Shown: in pieces, positions 8,034 through 10,109 of the stretch
Numbering within the stretch: the first letter of the stretch is position 1
How the letters are laid out: each line of letters begins with the position of its first letter
Notes under the pieces: model-generated
The model's input: the letters and a program-made list of their open reading frames with translations, nothing else
What the model was told of the DNA's origin: nothing
The model's database searches: none
Position numbers and translations under genes: made by a program
Assembly: GCA_030039715.1 (NCBI GenBank)
Contig: JASHVA010000182.1
Coordinates: forward strand, 1-10,109
DNA: 10,109 bases
Source: Thermoplasmata archaeon
GTDB lineage: Archaea > Thermoplasmatota > Thermoplasmata > Lutacidiplasmatales > UBA184
Direction: 5' to 3'

Positions 8034-8691
8034 TTGGGGGCTTCGGCCGTACCCCGAGTCGCTCGAAGCGATGCGCTCCCTGGTGCGGCAACGCCGGACC
8101 GGGGGCATCGGGGACACGCTCGTGCTCGTCGAGCACCCTCCGGTCGTGACCGTCGGCGTAGAAGGGGACGACGGCGCGGCGGCGGCGAGCGGACTTCCCG
8201 TCGTCCGGATCGAGCGGGGCGGTCGTGCGACGTATCACGGCCCGGGCCAGCTCGTCGGGTACCCTATCGTCGATCTCTCCCGCCGGGGCCAGGACGTCCG
8301 CCGGTTCGTGCACGAAGTCGAGGAGCTCGTCGTGACGTCCCTCGTACCGTTCGGCATCGCGGCCGGGCACGTCTCGGGCCAGCACGGCGTCTGGGTGGAC
8401 GGGCAGCGGAAGATCGCCTCGATCGGCATCGCCGTCGACCACTGGGTGACGTTCCACGGCTTCGCGCTGAACGTCGACCTCGACCTCTCGCCGTTCGCCC
8501 GATTCCGTCCGTGCGGCCTCTCGGGCTCGGTCATGACCTCGATCGCGGCCGAGACGGGACGGCCCGTTGCGATCGAGTCCGTGAAACCGCTCGTCCGGGC
8601 GGCGTGGGGGCGGCTCTTCGGGGACGGCTCGACCTCCCCGCGGAGCGAGGGTCGTCTTCCGACCGAGGCGGTCCCCCCGGCGACCGCATGA
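8017..8691 (+). CDS. lipB: Lipoyl(octanoyl) transferase LipB
   Basis: Transfers an octanoyl group from a carrier thioester, octanoyl-ACP in bacteria, to the lipoyl-domain lysine of E2; LipA then inserts sulfur. It has 224 residues, close to bacterial LipB. Seen: EHPPVVTVG (39-47); the core motif RGGRATYHGPGQLVGYP (67-83); the catalytic lysine K132 in KIASIGIA; FHGFALNVDLDL (146-157); and the catalytic cysteine C166 in RPCGLSG. Both members of the Cys/Lys pair are present, and this pattern separates LipB from LplA ligases. The ATG at 8017 lies within the E3 gene (17-base overlap) and the stop overlaps the next start as ATGA. The position beside E2 and E3 points to E2 K43 as the target. No lipA or acyl carrier protein gene is in the window. 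Confidence 0.94.
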   Translation: MPALVDWGLRPYPESLEAMRSLVRQRRTGGIGDTLVLVEHPPVVTVGVEGDDGAAAASGLPVVRIERGGRATYHGPGQLVGYPIVDLSRRGQDVRRFVHEVEELVVTSLVPFGIAAGHVSGQHGVWVDGQRKIASIGIAVDHWVTFHGFALNVDLDLSPFARFRPCGLSGSVMTSIAAETGRPVAIESVKPLVRAAWGRLFGDGSTSPRSEGRLPTEAVPPATA

Positions 8692-9599
8692 GCTCTTCGG
8701 CACGGCCGCGCCTTCTCCTCGTCGGAGGAGGTGGAGGTCTGGTCGGGCGGGCGGTTCTCGAGGAGTTCGCTCCGGATTGGACGATCCGCTCGATCCACCG
8801 CCACCCGGTGCGCCGCGAGCAGGAACTCGGCGTCGAGTGGCGCTCGGGCGATGCGGCCGGGATCGACGATTGGCGTGCGGCTCTCGAGGGGGTCGACACC
8901 GTGATCAACCTCGCCTGGTATCGCCAGGGCCCGGACCGAAGATTTCGCCGCCTCGCCGACGGCCTCCTCCGCCTCGTCCGGGACTCGGAAACGGCCGGTG
9001 TCCGGCGATGGATCCAGCTTAGCGTTCCGGACGCTCCGGAGTCGCTCGAGCGCGGACTACCGTACCTCGCGAGGAAACGCGAGGTCGATCGAGCCGTGGC
9101 TTCGAGCTCGCTCTCCTACGCGATCGTTCGGCCTACCATGCTGTTCGGGCCGAACGACAAGCTCTTGACGGTCATGCTCCGGACGATCGCCCGGTACCGT
9201 CGATTTCCAATGTTCGGCGACGGGGCCTACCACTTGAGCCCGCTCGCCGTGGAGGACCTCGCCCGCATCCTTCGGCGAGAGGTTACCCGCAAGGATCGCC
9301 ATACCGTGACCGCGGGGGGCCCCCGTCGCTGGGTGTATCGGGAGCTCACGGACGAGCTCTTTCGGGTCCTCGGTCGTCCCGCCCGATACTTCCGTCTCTC
9401 CCCGCGGGGGTCGGTTCGCCTCGCCGCGCTCCTCGAAGCGCTCGGCTCGAGCCTCCTCTACGCGTACGAGGTCGAATGGCTGCTCTCGGACCGGCTCGGC
9501 CTCGCTCCTTACGAAGGGCTGGACCGACCGCTGGCGACCGTGGAGCCGTTCCTCGAGACTCAGGCGGCCCGATGGCGCCGGGCGCGGCCGGGCGGGTGA
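8688..9599 (+). CDS. NAD(P)-binding extended SDR protein, NDUFA9-like epimerase family
   Basis: A 303-residue Rossmann-fold protein of the extended or atypical short-chain dehydrogenase group. Seen: the nucleotide-binding GGGGLVG (14-20) after a beta strand LLLVG; GVDTVINLAW (67-76), the strand after which the cofactor lies; a YxxxK pair Y126 and K130 in YLARK; and VRPTMLFGP (147-155), the PG-motif region of NDUFA9/epimerase-like proteins. The C-terminal half, with SPLAVEDLA (roughly 188-196) and VYRELTDELFRVLG, resembles the ubiquinone oxidoreductase-associated subfamily. Because a YxxxK pair exists, it could be catalytic. Its start overlaps the lipB stop (ATGA), so it is translated from the same message. 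Nothing in the sequence tells the substrate or why it is joined to a lipoylation gene; it may just be a passenger gene of the operon. Confidence 0.8.
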   Translation: MSSSARPRLLLVGGGGGLVGRAVLEEFAPDWTIRSIHRHPVRREQELGVEWRSGDAAGIDDWRAALEGVDTVINLAWYRQGPDRRFRRLADGLLRLVRDSETAGVRRWIQLSVPDAPESLERGLPYLARKREVDRAVASSSLSYAIVRPTMLFGPNDKLLTVMLRTIARYRRFPMFGDGAYHLSPLAVEDLARILRREVTRKDRHTVTAGGPRRWVYRELTDELFRVLGRPARYFRLSPRGSVRLAALLEALGSSLLYAYEVEWLLSDRLGLAPYEGLDRPLATVEPFLETQAARWRRARPGG

Positions 9600-9605
9600 C
9601 GGCAG

Positions 9606-9612
9606 TATTAAG
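9606..9612 (+). promoter_or_regulatory. TATA-like box for the HsdR_N-like gene
   Basis: TATTAAG is an AT-rich island that begins seven bases after the SDR stop codon. Its centre is about 31 bases before ATG 9640. With archaeal spacing, transcription would start near 9635, giving a leaderless or nearly leaderless message. No Shine-Dalgarno is seen between it and the ATG. It suggests that the last gene is a separate transcription unit. Confidence 0.5.
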
Positions 9613-9639
9613 GTGGGTCGCCGCTCTCGTACGTCCCCG

Positions 9640-10109
9640 ATGGAAGCGATCGATCTCAGCCGACGTTTGGGAGACTTCAGCCAGGTCGCGGGCGAGGTGC
9701 TCCGGGATGTCGAGGACGTCACCGAGCCGCAGATCCGCCACTGGATCGTGAATCCGTTCCTGGTCGCGCTCGGCTGGAACCCGGACGACAAGAAGCAGGT
9801 CTTCCTGGACTACCCGGTCCCGGGCGGGGAAGGGCACATCGACTACGCGCTGTTCAACTCGGACGGCCAGCCCCGACTCTTCCTCGACGTCCGCGAGCGG
9901 ACGGCGAACGTCACCGAGCTCGGCAAGGTCGCCGACCAGGCCCGTGCGGCGAAGGTCCCGCTCGTGCTCCTCACGAACGGCCGCGAGTTCTCGCTCTGGT
10001 TCGTCAGCAAGGACGACCCGCCCGGGCCGCTCTTCGTCCTCCCGATCACGGACCTTCCCGACAACGCGGAGGCGATCCTCGGTCTCACGGCCGACTTCCG
10101 GCTCTCCGA
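9640..10109 (+). CDS. Type I restriction HsdR N-terminal-like (PD-(D/E)XK fold) protein, 3' end missing
   Basis: The first 156 codons of a gene that runs off the window. The protein resembles the nuclease-type N-terminal domain found in HsdR subunits and in stand-alone archaeal and bacterial proteins. Seen: a helical start with E29 in TEPQIRHWIVNPFLVALGW (28-46); the first acidic residue D68 in HIDYAL; the core strand PRLFLDVRER (78-87), where E-x-K is expected; Q100 in VADQARAAK; and LLTNGREFSLWF (110-121), the strand after the LTNG turn typical of this domain. In the core strand the Lys is replaced by R85 and the acid is D83, so nuclease activity is doubtful. The start ATG 9640 is supported by the TATA-like box upstream. 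No methylase or specificity subunit is in the window. It could be a stand-alone DNA-binding or regulatory protein rather than a restriction enzyme. Confidence 0.7.
   Translation, partial: MEAIDLSRRLGDFSQVAGEVLRDVEDVTEPQIRHWIVNPFLVALGWNPDDKKQVFLDYPVPGGEGHIDYALFNSDGQPRLFLDVRERTANVTELGKVADQARAAKVPLVLLTNGREFSLWFVSKDDPPGPLFVLPITDLPDNAEAILGLTADFRLS

Overview
The window is GC-rich and densely packed. No stretch longer than about 165 bases lacks a gene. The likely source is an archaeon, probably a high-GC member of the Thermoplasmatota-like euryarchaea. This rests mainly on promoter architecture: a TATA box (TTATATC, 2131-2137) sits about 26 bases upstream of the E1-alpha start codon, which is the geometry of a leaderless archaeal transcript, and a second TATA-like box lies just ahead of the last gene. 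No bacterial -35/-10 pair is apparent there. The taxonomic call is an inference; a GC-rich bacterium is not excluded.

Region 1 (1-1994, minus strand) is an ABC-2 type export operon, read in the order ATPase (1994 down to 1011), permease (1010 down to 201), second permease (182 down, cut by the window edge). The genes abut or nearly abut, so they probably form one transporter, of unknown substrate. Region 2 (1995-2159) is a divergent promoter region.

Region 3 (2160-9599, plus strand) is one tight operon for a 2-oxoacid dehydrogenase complex and its lipoylation: E1-alpha, E1-beta, E2 with one lipoyl domain, a second divergent E1-alpha, E3 (dihydrolipoamide dehydrogenase), LipB octanoyltransferase, and an NDUFA9-like extended SDR protein. 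Genes overlap by 4-17 bases or are separated by at most 21, implying co-transcription and translational coupling. E1 (alpha/beta) decarboxylates a 2-oxoacid on thiamine diphosphate, E2 passes the acyl group to CoA through the lipoyl-lysine at K43, E3 reoxidises the lipoamide, and LipB would supply the octanoyl precursor for that lipoyl group. The first E1-alpha and the E1-beta look most like the branched-chain 2-oxoacid type; the substrate of the second E1-alpha is unclear.

Region 4 (9600-10109) has a short promoter and the 5' part of a gene for a protein like the type I restriction HsdR N-terminal domain, with a degenerate nuclease motif.

Most genes are standard families. The points worth a second look are the duplicated E1-alpha inside one operon, a 50-base perfect identity between the two copies, a LipB in a probable archaeon, and the R-for-K substitution in the nuclease-like protein. 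I did not find a clearly new defence or mobile system here.
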